Shown piece by piece: positions 8,901-18,917 of a DNA stretch of 44,086 nucleotides (its first letter is position 1; each line of letters opens with the position of its first letter). The notes beneath the pieces were generated by a model. It ran no database searches, was not told where the DNA came from, and was given only the letters and a program-made list of their open reading frames with translations. Origin of the DNA: Spirochaetales bacterium (GTDB lineage: Bacteria; Spirochaetota; Spirochaetia; DSM-27196; SKKC01); contig SLIN01000043.1 of the NCBI GenBank assembly GCA_007135605.1, forward strand, positions 1-44,086. The letters run 5' to 3'. The position numbers and the translations under genes were made by a program.

Positions 8901-9231
8901 TGCGGTCGAGCAGATGAGTCGGCTGGACGATTTGATCCGGGACACCGAAAGCCGGATGGAGGAGCTCCAGAAGGCACGGGAATGGCTCGCGCGAACTGAA
9001 ACCCGACTCCAGGAAGTCGGTGAAGAGGCGAAAGAACAGGTCAAGCTCCTCGGCACGATTATGAAGCAGAGCGGTAAGGAGAAAGTATCAGAAGAGGGCG
9101 CTCCACCGGCAAGCGTTCGGGATACGGTGACGAAGCTCGCACGGCAGGGCTGGAAGGCCGACGAGATCGCGCGTGCCACGAAACTGAGTCTCGGCGAGGT
9201 GGAGTTGATTCTCGAAATGCCGAGAAAGTAG
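5974..9231 (+). CDS. Giant membrane-anchored coiled-coil protein (SpiroCoCo-like) with C-terminal HTH-like segment
   Basis: ATG 5974 with GGAGAGGG RBS; N-terminal TM GDVIVVGIVLVVLAVYRQ; ~1000 aa of E/R/L-rich heptad-like sequence; C-terminal VTKLARQGWKADEIARATKLSLGEVELILEM. Confidence 0.88.
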   Translation: MPITAGDVIVVGIVLVVLAVYRQMDRNNRSLEKVKRFADKVQSDIDNLVAERVTALRDVAIEVDVNQKTSREILKRLNEAEQQLLERAEHVESIGERIDAYDRSLSDLDARTAQAQEGIRRIQEESDYIDSVGKRVKASQERVTEIETRLSETETRFAERNRNALERTRDELLGDVRETVSGIEQRVSETDERVTATLAELDDRSDAAKRHIDSAASELEQSATDVITRAAERLESLRSDAGSDIDELERWTRERFEALAEQGEKLTSASLEKLRAHIEQRTKDSAAALRSDVAERESQLRSELETELSRARSELSDRISADREHLASDFDERLGELQAETGNRIQNIFERVTELVRTVDETESETGDRLQALFRQTTETYDQWREDVTSRLDTAQTEMNEHLEKVEQSRSRVHETASEVERISEQIESRLERQRSELDAQVDERIGTWRVEFDGKINGAADSLYAGFDERLTQSNDALNGRMERLEAAANEMEELESAIRDSMQQLASRLESELEATGESLRSKREEDLARAESETQRIQSTMEELDAELQRLKSSAYENVNEKLKVFEDEFFTDLRNRSVSMDRKLDEWQNSMQEQLISLAEEARQERAELERRYTDDFEEHLSERERALRNHIDTRFQALERDTADRQEQIAETVRNVDQTLGDLTNRVEQRITEVDGATEKRLQTVESRVGEIGERAETVARRVDERAEDAVEQFRADTASFREEIEQRRKQVELESERKLQELRLSIQEAGDTARDQRSELLGTIQRDAEHLRKEIDDLKQAKEEFVEQTHAFDRADELKESLDAEIERLSSDLDRVYERREAIERLDSEVSAIRSMVDDTQNRLNGFMQEKRRIDAIEEDYSKLLNLSEAVESKLAQVTGSNDTLQDLQVRLRKVEELREQVDHGFARLEKKQNVLNATAEGIDKSFNDLEQLENRVHTLHSEIESLPKELSDVRSHIQELARGKEDADHAVEQMSRLDDLIRDTESRMEELQKAREWLARTETRLQEVGEEAKEQVKLLGTIMKQSGKEKVSEEGAPPASVRDTVTKLARQGWKADEIARATKLSLGEVELILEMPRK

Positions 9232-9331
9232 CGCGATCGATGCGTGCATCGGCGGGGTCCCGGCGGTTATTCCGGCCCCGGTCGATCGTTCGTTTCGTCC
9301 GATCTCCGGCCGCTACAGTACCCATACTCAC

Positions 9332-9361
9332 TTGACCCCGCCTCCGGCGGTTGGCTACATT
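9332..9361 (+). promoter_or_regulatory. sigma70-type promoter upstream of grpE
   Basis: TTGACC (9332-9337), 18 bp, TACATT (9356-9361); no CIRCE inverted repeat seen. Confidence 0.5.
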
Positions 9362-9411
9362 ATGACGAGCACCCTGGTACTTCCCAGCACAGAGCAGATA
9401 TAGAGGAATCC

Positions 9412-10095
9412 ATGTCACAGTCGAAGGATCAGCAGAGCGAAATTCGCGATGCTTATGAAGAACAGATGAACGAGGAACAGGTCGCCTCCGGCACAGAGGC
9501 CTCGGAAGACAGAAGTGAGGATACTTCATCAGCCGATGCGGACCGCATTGCGGAGCTCGAGGCGCGGGTTTCTGCCCTCGAGGCAGAGAACAGCGACTTG
9601 AAGGAACAGATTCTGCGCAAACAGGCGGACTTCGAGAACTTCCGAAAGCGGATGCAGCGCGAGAAGGAGGAGTCGGCGAGGTTTGCAAATAAACAGCTGT
9701 TGCTTGACATCCTCCCGGTAATTGATGATTTTGAGAGAGCAATTCAGTCCGCTGAAGAATCGAAAGACTTCAACGCATTCCATGACGGAATCGCTCTTAT
9801 CGAGAAGCAGTTCACGGGGATGCTTGAACGAAAATGGGGGCTGAAACGCTTCGACGCGGAGGGTGAGGACTTCGATCCTCAGTGTCATGAGGCCGTCGCC
9901 GCGGAAACGGATTCGGATACGGATACGCCGAAGGTCCTCGAAGCGTTCCAGAAAGGGTATCTTCTCCATGATAAGGTATTGCGATCTGCTAAGGTCAAGG
10001 TATCCATGCCCGGAGGAACGGCCGACGAGCAGCAGACGCAGCCCGACGGAGACGCCGAATCGGAGCCGGCTTCCGATGACGGCGGTGCGGAATAG
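9412..10095 (+). CDS. grpE: Nucleotide exchange factor GrpE
   Basis: QADFENFRKRMQREKEE, LLDILPVIDDFERAI, GYLLHDKVLRSAKVKVS. Confidence 0.96.
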   Translation: MSQSKDQQSEIRDAYEEQMNEEQVASGTEASEDRSEDTSSADADRIAELEARVSALEAENSDLKEQILRKQADFENFRKRMQREKEESARFANKQLLLDILPVIDDFERAIQSAEESKDFNAFHDGIALIEKQFTGMLERKWGLKRFDAEGEDFDPQCHEAVAAETDSDTDTPKVLEAFQKGYLLHDKVLRSAKVKVSMPGGTADEQQTQPDGDAESEPASDDGGAE

Positions 10096-10128
10096 AATAA
10101 ACTCGGAACTCGAAAGGAGCAGTCAGGG

Positions 10129-12075
10129 ATGGGTAGAATAATCGGTATAGACCTCGGAACAACGAACTCGTGCGTCGCAATCATGGAAGGCGGCGAGCCG
10201 GCCGTTATCCAGAACGCCGAAGGGCAGCGTACGACCCCCTCGATGGTCGCATATACCTCGAAGGGCGAGAGGCTCGTCGGACAACCGGCAAAGAACCAGG
10301 TCGTAACGAATCCGGAATATACCGTGTATTCGATCAAGCGGTTCATGGGCCGCCGTTTCGACGAGGTAAAAGAAGAGATCGGAATGGTCTCCTACAAGGT
10401 CGAGAAGGATAACAACGGCGGACTAAAGGTGGATGTCGGCGAGAAGAAACTCTCTCCACCCGAGATATCCGCGGCGGTGCTTCAGAAAATGAAGGAAACT
10501 GCGGAGGACTATCTCGGTGAATCGGTCACCGAAGCGGTGATTACCGTGCCCGCCTACTTTAATGACTCGCAGCGACAGGCGACAAAAGATGCAGGGCGCA
10601 TCGCCGGGCTCGAGGTCAAGCGGATTGTGAACGAACCCACTGCGGCAGCGCTTGCGTACGGTTTCGGCAAGGAGAAGAACGAAGAGCGCATCGCCGTGTA
10701 CGACCTCGGGGGTGGAACGTTTGATATATCGATCCTCGAGCTCGGTGACGGCGTTTTCGAGGTGAAGAGTACCAACGGCGATACTCATCTCGGGGGCGAC
10801 AACTTCGACCAGCAGGTCATTAACTGGCTTGTTGAGAACTTCAAGAACGATTATGGGATCGACCTTTCGAAGGATCGTATGGCGCTGCAGCGACTTCGTG
10901 AAGCTGCTGAAAAGGCCAAGAAGGAGCTTTCGAGCACTCAAAGCACCGAGATCAATCTGCCGTTCATCACGGCGGATAACTCCGGCCCGAAGCATCTACA
11001 GTATTCCTTGAGCCGCTCGAAGTTCGAGCAGATGGTGGCAGATCTCGTCGAGAAAACCAAAGGTCCTTGTCAGAGTGCGTTGAAGGACGCAGGTGTGGGT
11101 GCGTCGGATATCGACGCGGTTATTCTCGTCGGTGGATCGACTCGAATTCCCGCCGTTCAGCGACTGGTGAAAGATCTCTTCGGACGCGATCCTCATAAGG
11201 GGGTCAATCCGGACGAAGTTGTAGCAGTCGGTGCGGCGATTCAGGGCGGTATCCTCGGGGGCGATGTTAAGGATGTCCTTCTTCTCGATGTTACGCCGCT
11301 TTCGCTCGGGATCGAAACGCTCGGCGGAGTATTCACGAAGCTGATCGAGCGTAATACGACTATTCCCACGCGAAAGAGCCAGATCTTCTCTACGGCAGCC
11401 GATAATCAGACGGCCGTGAGCATCCATGTCCTTCAGGGTGAACGCGAAATGGCCAGTCAGAACCGCACTCTCGGTCGGTTCGATCTCGTCGGGATACCGC
11501 CGGCACCGAGAGGAGTTCCGCAGATCGAGGTCAGCTTCGATATCGATGCGAACGGGATTGTGCATGTTTCGGCGAAGGACCTCGGAACCGGTAAGGAGCA
11601 GAAGATCCGCATTGAATCGAGCTCCGGGCTTTCGGAAGACGAGATCAATCGGATGGTGAAGGATGCCGAGTCCCACGCCGAGGAAGACCGTAGGGCAAAA
11701 GAGGCTGCCGAGGCACGCAACGAGGCCGACAGTCTTATCTACTCAACCGAGAAGAGCTTGAGTGACTACGGTGACAAAATCAGCGACGAGGATCGCCGGC
11801 AGATCAACGAAGCGATCAGCGCGCTGCGCGGGTCGCTCGACAGCGGGGATCCAGACGATATCAAGGCAAAGAGCGAAGCTCTCAAGCAGGCGTCGCACAA
11901 GCTCGCCGAAGAGGTCTACAAGGAGAGTGCCGCTTCTCAGCAGGCCGGGACAGACACCGGGGGCGAGAGCGAGCAGGCAGGTGGTAACGGCCAGAGCGAA
12001 AGTGCCGAGAGTGGCGACAGCGAAAATGTGGAAGATGTCGACTACGAGGTAGTTGACGAAGACGAGAAACAATAA
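10129..12075 (+). CDS. dnaK: Chaperone DnaK (Hsp70)
   Basis: [56 protein letters not shown]. Confidence 0.99.
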   Translation: MGRIIGIDLGTTNSCVAIMEGGEPAVIQNAEGQRTTPSMVAYTSKGERLVGQPAKNQVVTNPEYTVYSIKRFMGRRFDEVKEEIGMVSYKVEKDNNGGLKVDVGEKKLSPPEISAAVLQKMKETAEDYLGESVTEAVITVPAYFNDSQRQATKDAGRIAGLEVKRIVNEPTAAALAYGFGKEKNEERIAVYDLGGGTFDISILELGDGVFEVKSTNGDTHLGGDNFDQQVINWLVENFKNDYGIDLSKDRMALQRLREAAEKAKKELSSTQSTEINLPFITADNSGPKHLQYSLSRSKFEQMVADLVEKTKGPCQSALKDAGVGASDIDAVILVGGSTRIPAVQRLVKDLFGRDPHKGVNPDEVVAVGAAIQGGILGGDVKDVLLLDVTPLSLGIETLGGVFTKLIERNTTIPTRKSQIFSTAADNQTAVSIHVLQGEREMASQNRTLGRFDLVGIPPAPRGVPQIEVSFDIDANGIVHVSAKDLGTGKEQKIRIESSSGLSEDEINRMVKDAESHAEEDRRAKEAAEARNEADSLIYSTEKSLSDYGDKISDEDRRQINEAISALRGSLDSGDPDDIKAKSEALKQASHKLAEEVYKESAASQQAGTDTGGESEQAGGNGQSESAESGDSENVEDVDYEVVDEDEKQ

Positions 12076-12086
12076 GCAGGGGTCGG

Positions 12087-13217
12087 ATGGCATCCGTGGC
12101 TAAACGGGACTATTACGAGGTGCTCGGCTTGAATAAGGGGGCGAGCACCGAAGAGATAAAGAAAGCGTACCGAAAGCTCGCGGTTCAGTATCATCCGGAT
12201 CGAAACCCGGGCGATCGGCACGCCGAGGAAGCGTTCAAGGAAGCAACCGAAGCGTACGAAGTTCTTGCAGATGAAGAACGACGGCGCGCCTACGACCAGT
12301 TCGGGTTTGCCGGCGTAGAAGGCATGGGCAATGGTGGCGCCGGCGGTGCGCACGACTTCGGTGACATTTTCTCCGACTTCTCCGATATCTTTGACACGTT
12401 CTTCGGTGGTGGCCGGCGCTCCGGGCGCGGCGGTGCTTCCCGCGGTGGTGCCCGCCGCGGTTCCGATTTGCGCTACGATGTGGAGCTTTCTTTCGAAGAG
12501 GCGGCGTTCGGCAAAGAGATGGAGATCGAGTTCGACCGCCGGACGGCGTGTGACGAATGCGGTGGCTCCGGTGCCGAGGGCGCCGGAGGGCGGCGGACTT
12601 GCGAAACGTGCGGCGGCATGGGCCAAGTCAGGCGTAGCTCCGGCTTCTTCTCGATCGCAACCGCATGCCCGACGTGTAACGGCGAAGGTCAAGTTATCGA
12701 GAGTCCGTGTCGGGTATGTCGTGGAAGCGGAGTGAAGAAGCAGAAGCGCGAACTGAACGTTAAGATTCCGGCCGGTATCGACAGCGGAAAGCGCATCAAT
12801 ATACCGGGGGAAGGAGACGCAGGTCCGAACGGCGGCCCGAATGGGGACCTGTATGTGTTCGTTCGTGTCCGACCGCATAAGTACTTCGAGCGCGAGGGAA
12901 ACGACGTGTACTGCGTTATCCCGATAAGCGTCACGCAGGCGGCTCTCGGTGGTGAAATAAACGTCCCTACACTGGATAAGAAGCGTGTTCGGGTTAAGAT
13001 TCCCAGCGGCACACAGAACGGCAAGATTCTGCGGCTGAAGGGTGAGGGGATTCCGTATCTGAATGCCGGAAGCCGCCGGGGTGATATGTATGTCCGGGTT
13101 CACGTCCAGATACCGGAGAAGCTCAGCGGCAAGGCAAAGTCGCTTCTGAAGGAGCTTTCCGAGGTGGAAGGCGAGGTGTACGACCCGGAACCGGTGCGTC
13201 TGTCACAACTCAAATAA
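12087..13217 (+). CDS. dnaJ: Chaperone DnaJ (Hsp40)
   Basis: J domain with HPD; G/F region; four CxxCxGxG zinc repeats. Confidence 0.98.
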   Translation: MASVAKRDYYEVLGLNKGASTEEIKKAYRKLAVQYHPDRNPGDRHAEEAFKEATEAYEVLADEERRRAYDQFGFAGVEGMGNGGAGGAHDFGDIFSDFSDIFDTFFGGGRRSGRGGASRGGARRGSDLRYDVELSFEEAAFGKEMEIEFDRRTACDECGGSGAEGAGGRRTCETCGGMGQVRRSSGFFSIATACPTCNGEGQVIESPCRVCRGSGVKKQKRELNVKIPAGIDSGKRINIPGEGDAGPNGGPNGDLYVFVRVRPHKYFEREGNDVYCVIPISVTQAALGGEINVPTLDKKRVRVKIPSGTQNGKILRLKGEGIPYLNAGSRRGDMYVRVHVQIPEKLSGKAKSLLKELSEVEGEVYDPEPVRLSQLK

Positions 13218-13275
13218 CATGTTCAATAGCGGACGGTGTTGCGACGATACTCTGTAATGGAGGTGTTGTCCCGTT

Positions 13276-13752
13276 ATGCAAGTCGCGCGTATCGCCGTCA
13301 CGGTTATCCTTGCTATGATAGGCTCATTCGCTGTTCTCACTGCTCAGGAACCCCCGGAGGTGCTCGACGAGCCTTCCGAAGACGCTCCCGACTATGCGGT
13401 CGATCTCGACGAGTTCGATCCACCGGAGAGTCCGATCTTCTCCGCATCGGATATGGGTGATGAGTGGGAGCTTATCGACACAAACGACGACGGCCGGTAC
13501 GACTACGCTGTGATAGTCGATCGGAGTAATCGCTTGGTACGCGCAGCGATGGATTACTCCGGGGACGGCTCGTTTGACAACTTTTACTACTACGATCGCG
13601 GCGCGTTGACCGTGCACGAAATCGACACGAACGGTGACCGCGCTATAGACCTGCGCATTTTCCTCGCTGATGGGGAGTACATCTCCCGTTACGAACAGGA
13701 CACGAATCACGACGGGACCAAAGACCGGGTGGAGGAGTATGGCGAGGAATGA
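13276..13752 (+). CDS. Secreted protein with four Asp-rich calcium-loop-like repeats
   Basis: Signal peptide MQVARIAVTVILAMIGSFAVLTAQ; repeats DTNDDGRYDY, DYSGDGSFDN, DTNGDRAIDL, DTNHDGTKDR. Confidence 0.7.
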   Translation: MQVARIAVTVILAMIGSFAVLTAQEPPEVLDEPSEDAPDYAVDLDEFDPPESPIFSASDMGDEWELIDTNDDGRYDYAVIVDRSNRLVRAAMDYSGDGSFDNFYYYDRGALTVHEIDTNGDRAIDLRIFLADGEYISRYEQDTNHDGTKDRVEEYGEE

Positions 13753-14473
13753 GTGGGTAACTTCGTTCCGTGCCATCGAGGGATATCTTGAAAGCGATTC
13801 ATCCGGCGAGTTGCTTCTGGAACAGGGCCACGCGCGCGCCGAATCGCTCGCCGTGCATGCTCGACGGTGTAAGCGGGTTCGCGTAGCTGAGGTCTCACGC
13901 TCGAAACTTCGGAGCCGCACCGGAATACGGAACGCACGTATCGCAGCATTTCGATCGACGGGAAGCGAAAAGGCGAGCGGTACGCAAAGATTCGAGTTGA
14001 GCTCGCTGTTTGATGCAGCACCTGAAAGCGTTGTGGTTGCGCTCGATCAGATCACCGATCCTCATAATGTCGGAGCGATCATACGAAGTGCCGATCGTTT
14101 CGGTGCACGCGCGGTAATCTATCCTGCACGCGGAGCCCCGTCGATCGGAGAGACAGTGATGCAGGCGAGTGCGGGAACCGCCGGACACATCAATCACGGT
14201 CCGGTCGTCAATCTGGCACGGAGTCTAAGAAGCCTCGCACGGGCCGGTTACTGGGTGTACGGATGCGACGCCTCCGGGCGCGATATTCGAACCGCTGTGA
14301 TTAACGTCCCGGCAGTTATCGTTCTCGGTAGTGAAGGCAAAGGTATGCGTCCCGCAGTGCGCTCGGCGTGCGATGAGTTGCTCTCAATACCCGGGACAGG
14401 GTTTGCCGACAGCCTGAATGTCTCGGTCGCCGCCGGGATCGTTCTGTACGAGCTTTTTCGCCGCCTCAATTAG
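13739..14473 (+). CDS. TrmH/SpoU-family RNA 2'-O-methyltransferase
   Basis: ALDQITDPHNVGAIIRSADRFGARAVIYP; VLGSEGKGMRPAVRSACDELLSIPGTGFADSLNVSVAAGIVLYEL. Confidence 0.95.
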   Translation: MARNEWVTSFRAIEGYLESDSSGELLLEQGHARAESLAVHARRCKRVRVAEVSRSKLRSRTGIRNARIAAFRSTGSEKASGTQRFELSSLFDAAPESVVVALDQITDPHNVGAIIRSADRFGARAVIYPARGAPSIGETVMQASAGTAGHINHGPVVNLARSLRSLARAGYWVYGCDASGRDIRTAVINVPAVIVLGSEGKGMRPAVRSACDELLSIPGTGFADSLNVSVAAGIVLYELFRRLN

Positions 14474-15738
14474 GAGCCGAATACGCGAGCGGCAATGTCG
14501 GTCCGCGACCAGGCTCCGTCGAAATGTATGCTCTCGGCCAACTCGTATGCTCCCGTTCGTGCCCGAAATACATCGGTGTCCCGGCAAACGCACGTGAAGC
14601 ACCGCCCACCGGCCGTAACGATCTGCGAGTGTTCGTTCGAGCGAGTGCCGGAGTGGAAGATGAGCCGATCCAATGAGCGCGGTGTAACGTAGGCACCGTC
14701 AACGTTGTCGATTGTGACGGGAACGTCCTTCTGGTACGAGTCCGGATAACCGGCACTCGCGACCACGACGCCGACCGAAACGAGATCATCGGTTTCGATT
14801 CGGCAACGGGAGATCGAGCCGTCGATCATCGCTTCGCATACATCCAGAATATCCGCCCGGAGAAGCGGTAGTATGACCTGAGTTTCCGGGTCACCGAGGC
14901 GCACGTTGTATTCGAGGGTGTACGGTCCGTGTTCGGTGAGCATTACTCCGATATAGAGTACTCCTGTGTAGTCGAGCCCATCGTTGCGGAGACCTTCGAT
15001 CGACGGTTCGATGATCGTACGCTTCACCGAACTCCACGTTTCGTCGGCGATCCACGGTACCGGCGAAATAGAGCCCATCCCGCCCGTGTTGGATCCAGTT
15101 CCCCGCTCACCGGACTTCTTATAGTCGGCGCATGGCGGCAGAATGCGGTGTCCGTTCGAATCTATGAGTGCAAACGCGCTCACCTCGATACCGTGCAGCC
15201 GTTCCTCGAGCAAGACCGGTCCGGATTTCAGAGCGGAGTTCGCGAATGGAACCGCGTCGGTTGCAGAGTTGAACTCCCGAACCCCTTTGCCGCCGGCGAG
15301 TCCGTCCATTTTGACCACAACGGGGCCGGGGTTCCCGGAGACGAACGCGTGTAAATCCGACTCTGTTTGCACAACGTCTGCGGCCGCCGTCGGCACGCCG
15401 TGGCGTTCCATGAACGCCTTTGCGAAAGACTTGCTCGATTCGAGCCGAGCAGAGCTCGCCGGCGGTCCGATCGCGGCAATACCGCGATCGGCGAGGGCGC
15501 TCACGACATCCGCTGCGAGCGGCTCTTCCGGTCCCACGAATACCAGGTCAATGCTGTGACGTATCGCCGTTTCGACGACTGCATCAACATCGTTCGCGTT
15601 AATCTCGACATTCGTGCCGAGCTCGGCCGTGCCCGGATTCCCCGGAGCACAGTATAGACCGGTTATTCGGTTACTTCGTACAAACTTCCATGCGAGCGCG
15701 TGTTCTCGCCCACCTTTACCGAGAATCAGAACCTTCAT
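14470..15738 (-). CDS. purD: Phosphoribosylamine-glycine ligase
   Basis: MKVLILGKGGREHALAWKF; LAGGKGV; EYNVRLGDPETQVILPLL. Confidence 0.97.
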   Translation of the reverse strand: MKVLILGKGGREHALAWKFVRSNRITGLYCAPGNPGTAELGTNVEINANDVDAVVETAIRHSIDLVFVGPEEPLAADVVSALADRGIAAIGPPASSARLESSKSFAKAFMERHGVPTAAADVVQTESDLHAFVSGNPGPVVVKMDGLAGGKGVREFNSATDAVPFANSALKSGPVLLEERLHGIEVSAFALIDSNGHRILPPCADYKKSGERGTGSNTGGMGSISPVPWIADETWSSVKRTIIEPSIEGLRNDGLDYTGVLYIGVMLTEHGPYTLEYNVRLGDPETQVILPLLRADILDVCEAMIDGSISRCRIETDDLVSVGVVVASAGYPDSYQKDVPVTIDNVDGAYVTPRSLDRLIFHSGTRSNEHSQIVTAGGRCFTCVCRDTDVFRARTGAYELAESIHFDGAWSRTDIAARVFGS

Positions 15739-15807
15739 CGTTTCCCTCACTCCGACGCTTTACGCATCAACATGTGCCTTTCAGGACGCGACGGGCCGCC
15801 GCAGCAG

Positions 15808-16449
15808 TCACGGCACCCCCAGTGTGGCCCATTCCGGAATCGCGTCCTCCAGTTGCGTGCGGGTCGCCACCTCGGAATCCGATCGAGGCGTGTCCATGTT
15901 GTCCAACAAACCAGTTACAACCACCGGATAAACAGCGTGCTCTATCGCGTGAATGTGTTGCTCGAAATCGTCGAAATCGGTTGCTGCAGCTTTCGAAAAC
16001 GAAACCTGAGCGATGGTAGGTCCGGTGTCGACGCCGTGGTCTACCCAGTGAACGCTCACGCCTGCCCGGCGATCATCCGACTCCCAGCTTCGTTCGATCG
16101 CGTGCAGTCCCGGATGTGCCGGGAGAAGTGAGGGGTGGATGTTCACAATCCGCCCCGAAAAACGGTCAACGAATGATGCCGAAAGGATACGCATGAATCC
16201 GGCAAGAACGATCAGATCTGTATGAAGCTCCAATACCGTGTTCGCGAGCTCACTCTCAGCATCCTCGCGTGAACGATTTCGGTAATGAACGTGAATCGTT
16301 GCATACCCTTCGTTCCGTGCCCAGGACATGACGCCGCTTTCACGACGATCGCTTATGATCGCAGCAACTTCGTGTCGCTCCGGCAGGTGCCGGGCGATTG
16401 CACGTGCGTTGGAGCCGGTACCGCTTGCGAGAATGGCGCAGCTACTCAC
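15808..16449 (-). CDS. purN: Phosphoribosylglycinamide formyltransferase
   Basis: AILASGTGSNARAI; LAGFMRILSASFV; NIHPSLLPAHPGLHAIERS; HWVDHGVDTGPTIAQ. Confidence 0.96.
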   Translation of the reverse strand: MSSCAILASGTGSNARAIARHLPERHEVAAIISDRRESGVMSWARNEGYATIHVHYRNRSREDAESELANTVLELHTDLIVLAGFMRILSASFVDRFSGRIVNIHPSLLPAHPGLHAIERSWESDDRRAGVSVHWVDHGVDTGPTIAQVSFSKAAATDFDDFEQHIHAIEHAVYPVVVTGLLDNMDTPRSDSEVATRTQLEDAIPEWATLGVP

Positions 16450-17395
16450 GTCTTACCGTTCCAATTCGAGTCGCCCGGATACCGGCGCGTTCCATTAATC
16501 GATCAAACTCCGGCGCACTCGGTCGTTCAACCACGATCGCGAGTCCAATTCCCATGTTGAATATGCGAAACATCTCATCATTCGCGATATTCCCTCGGCG
16601 CTGCACTTCATCGAAGACCGGGGGTATCGGCCAATCGTACGTCAGTTCGCATGTCAGCCCGTCCGGGAGCACTCGGTCTATATTCGATGCAAGACCTCCG
16701 CCGGTAATATGTGCGGCTGCCGAAACCCCGGAAATCGACCTGAGGACGGCACACTCCTGTGCGTAGATGCGTGTAGGCGTCAGAATCGAGTGCCACACGT
16801 CGTCGGGCGCATCCGCGAGGGCTCGTCGTGCGAGAGAGAACCCGTTAGAGTGCAATCCACTCGATTCCACTCCGTAGATGTGGTCGTCGCCCGCAATTCT
16901 CTCGTATCTGGGAAGCATCATGTCGCGTTCGACGATTCCGGTAACGAAACCGGCGAGATCGAATTGTCCGCGCCCGTAGACATCTGGCATCTCGGCGGTT
17001 TCGCCGCCGACGAGAGGGCAGTCTGCCTGTTCGCAGCCGGTAACGATCCCGTCGACAATCTCGCGCAACGGTGTTTCTGACAGTGAACCGCATGCGATGT
17101 AGTCGAGAAACTGAAGCGGTTTTGCGCCGCATACCAGCAAATCGTTCACACACATGGCAACGAGGTCGATACCGATCGTCGAATACACGCCGAGTTTAGC
17201 CGCGACGAGGAGCTTTGTCCCGACACCGTCGGTCGAAGAAAGGAGAATCGGATGTTGATATCCACTCAAGTCGAGAGCCGTCCCACCGGCGAATCCTCCG
17301 ATGTCGGGTGAAATCGAGGGAGAATCAATTGACCGGATGTATTCGGCGAAGGCGTCCCCGGAGCGAATGTCTACACCCGAGCTCTTATAGTCCAT
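16442..17395 (-). CDS. purM: Phosphoribosylformylglycinamidine cyclo-ligase
   Basis: MDYKSSGVDIRSGDAF; LLSSTDGVGTKLLVA; AMCVNDLLVCGAKPLQFLDYIACG; GGETAEMPDVY. Confidence 0.96.
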   Translation of the reverse strand: MDYKSSGVDIRSGDAFAEYIRSIDSPSISPDIGGFAGGTALDLSGYQHPILLSSTDGVGTKLLVAAKLGVYSTIGIDLVAMCVNDLLVCGAKPLQFLDYIACGSLSETPLREIVDGIVTGCEQADCPLVGGETAEMPDVYGRGQFDLAGFVTGIVERDMMLPRYERIAGDDHIYGVESSGLHSNGFSLARRALADAPDDVWHSILTPTRIYAQECAVLRSISGVSAAAHITGGGLASNIDRVLPDGLTCELTYDWPIPPVFDEVQRRGNIANDEMFRIFNMGIGLAIVVERPSAPEFDRLMERAGIRATRIGTVRRE

Positions 17396-17399
17396 ATTA

Positions 17400-18908
17400 C
17401 TATCTCTCACCGCCGTCGGTTGCGGGATTTGGTTTGGTGGAACGCACCGTGCGTGGCTCTTTTGCATCGATCGGTTGTAATCGGCCCTCTTTTCGGTCGC
17501 GTGGTTGCGGCGCTCGTTCTTCCGCTGTCAGGGGTACGGTAATCGGGTAGGAGCCGGTAAAACAGGCGTAGCAATACCGGTCAGGTCGGTCAAGCATACC
17601 GCGAAGACGGTCGATGTCGAGGAAACGGACCGAATCCGCACCGACATACTCGGCTATTTCTTCAGGATCGAGACGATTGGAAATCAGTTCTTTCCGCGTC
17701 GGAATATCGATACCGAAGAAACACGGCCAGCGCAGCTCGGGTGAGGAGAGCCGCAGGTGCACCTCGCGGGCCCCGGCGCGGTAAAGAAGGCGAACGAGGC
17801 TGCGGGCGGTAGTTCCACGTACGAGCGAATCGTCGACAAGTATTATTCGCTTATCACGAATAACGTCTTCCACCGGATGCAGTTTCATGCGGACCGCGAG
17901 CTCTCGTTCGGCTGTCGTCGGCATAATGAACGATCGACCGGCGTAATGGTTGCGCGTCAATCCGAAATCGAAAGGAAGCCCGGCCTCTCGCGCATAACCG
18001 ACCGCCGCGCTCGTGCCGCTATCGGGCACGGGAACGACAATGTCTCCGGCGAGTCCGTCATCGGCATCCGCCTGCGCGAGCGCCGCCCCCATACGACCAC
18101 GGGCGGCGTGCACTCCGTTGGCGAAAACGCGGGAATCCGGGCGGGCGAAATAGATGAGCTCGAAGACGCACTGCGCCGGCTGCACCGACTCGTCGGCAAT
18201 ATGCACCGAGCGCTCCCCACTCACGTCCAGAAAAAGCACTTCGCCCGGTTCGAGCTCACGCATCTGACTGCAACCGAGTATTTCCAGCCCACAGCTCTCA
18301 CTTGCTAACACCCGCATGCCGGCCGTGCTCCCTATAAACAGGGGGCGAAAGCCGTGTGGATCGCGGACGGCGATCAAACGGTCATTGTGAACGAGCAGCA
18401 TGGTAAATGCTCCCTCGAGTTGCGACAGCGTTGCCAGCAATGCCTCATCGAATGTTCGGCAACGTGAGCGCGAAATGAGGTGAAGCACGAGCTCGGTATC
18501 GGAGCTCGTCTGAAAGATTGCTCCTTCGTCTACGAGCTCCTGCTTCAGCTGCCGGGCATTCGAGATATTCCCGTTATGGGCAATCGCAATATCGCCCTTG
18601 TTGCAGCTGACGACCATCGGCTGGGCGTTTTCGAGCTTGTTTCCGCCGTGGGTGCTGTAGCGGACGTGTCCAATTCCGACCCGGGTCATTCGGTCGCCGG
18701 AGAGATAGCGTGAGAGGACACTCGAAACCATTCCGAGGTCCTTGAAGGCCACCGTTTTCCCGTTCTTCCGATATGCGATCCCGGCGCTTTCCTGTCCGCG
18801 ATGCTGAAGGGAGAAGAGCGGAAAGAACAACTGTCTCGGGATATTCCTTTCCTGGTCCGAGTATAATCCGGCTACGCCGCAGAAGTGGTGCAGGTCCCCA
18901 TTTGCCAC
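17400..18908 (-). CDS. purF: Amidophosphoribosyltransferase, Fe-S-type, likely GTG start with short propeptide
   Basis: VANGDLHHF|CGVAGLYS; HNGNISNA; CVFELIYFARPDS; CFFGID; CYACFTGSYP. The ORF track's ATG at 18977 lies upstream of the apparent promoter. Confidence 0.93.
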   Translation of the reverse strand: MANGDLHHFCGVAGLYSDQERNIPRQLFFPLFSLQHRGQESAGIAYRKNGKTVAFKDLGMVSSVLSRYLSGDRMTRVGIGHVRYSTHGGNKLENAQPMVVSCNKGDIAIAHNGNISNARQLKQELVDEGAIFQTSSDTELVLHLISRSRCRTFDEALLATLSQLEGAFTMLLVHNDRLIAVRDPHGFRPLFIGSTAGMRVLASESCGLEILGCSQMRELEPGEVLFLDVSGERSVHIADESVQPAQCVFELIYFARPDSRVFANGVHAARGRMGAALAQADADDGLAGDIVVPVPDSGTSAAVGYAREAGLPFDFGLTRNHYAGRSFIMPTTAERELAVRMKLHPVEDVIRDKRIILVDDSLVRGTTARSLVRLLYRAGAREVHLRLSSPELRWPCFFGIDIPTRKELISNRLDPEEIAEYVGADSVRFLDIDRLRGMLDRPDRYCYACFTGSYPITVPLTAEERAPQPRDRKEGRLQPIDAKEPRTVRSTKPNPATDGGER

Positions 18909-18917
18909 GATGTCCAG

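Noticed and set aside
9230-9412. CIRCE heat-shock operator upstream of grpE-dnaK-dnaJ
   Set aside because: No TTAGCACTC-N9-GAGTGCTAA-like repeat visible; hrcA is also not in the operon.
12042-13103. 353-aa minus-strand ORF opposite dnaJ
   Set aside because: Shadow ORF of a clear DnaJ; no independent evidence.
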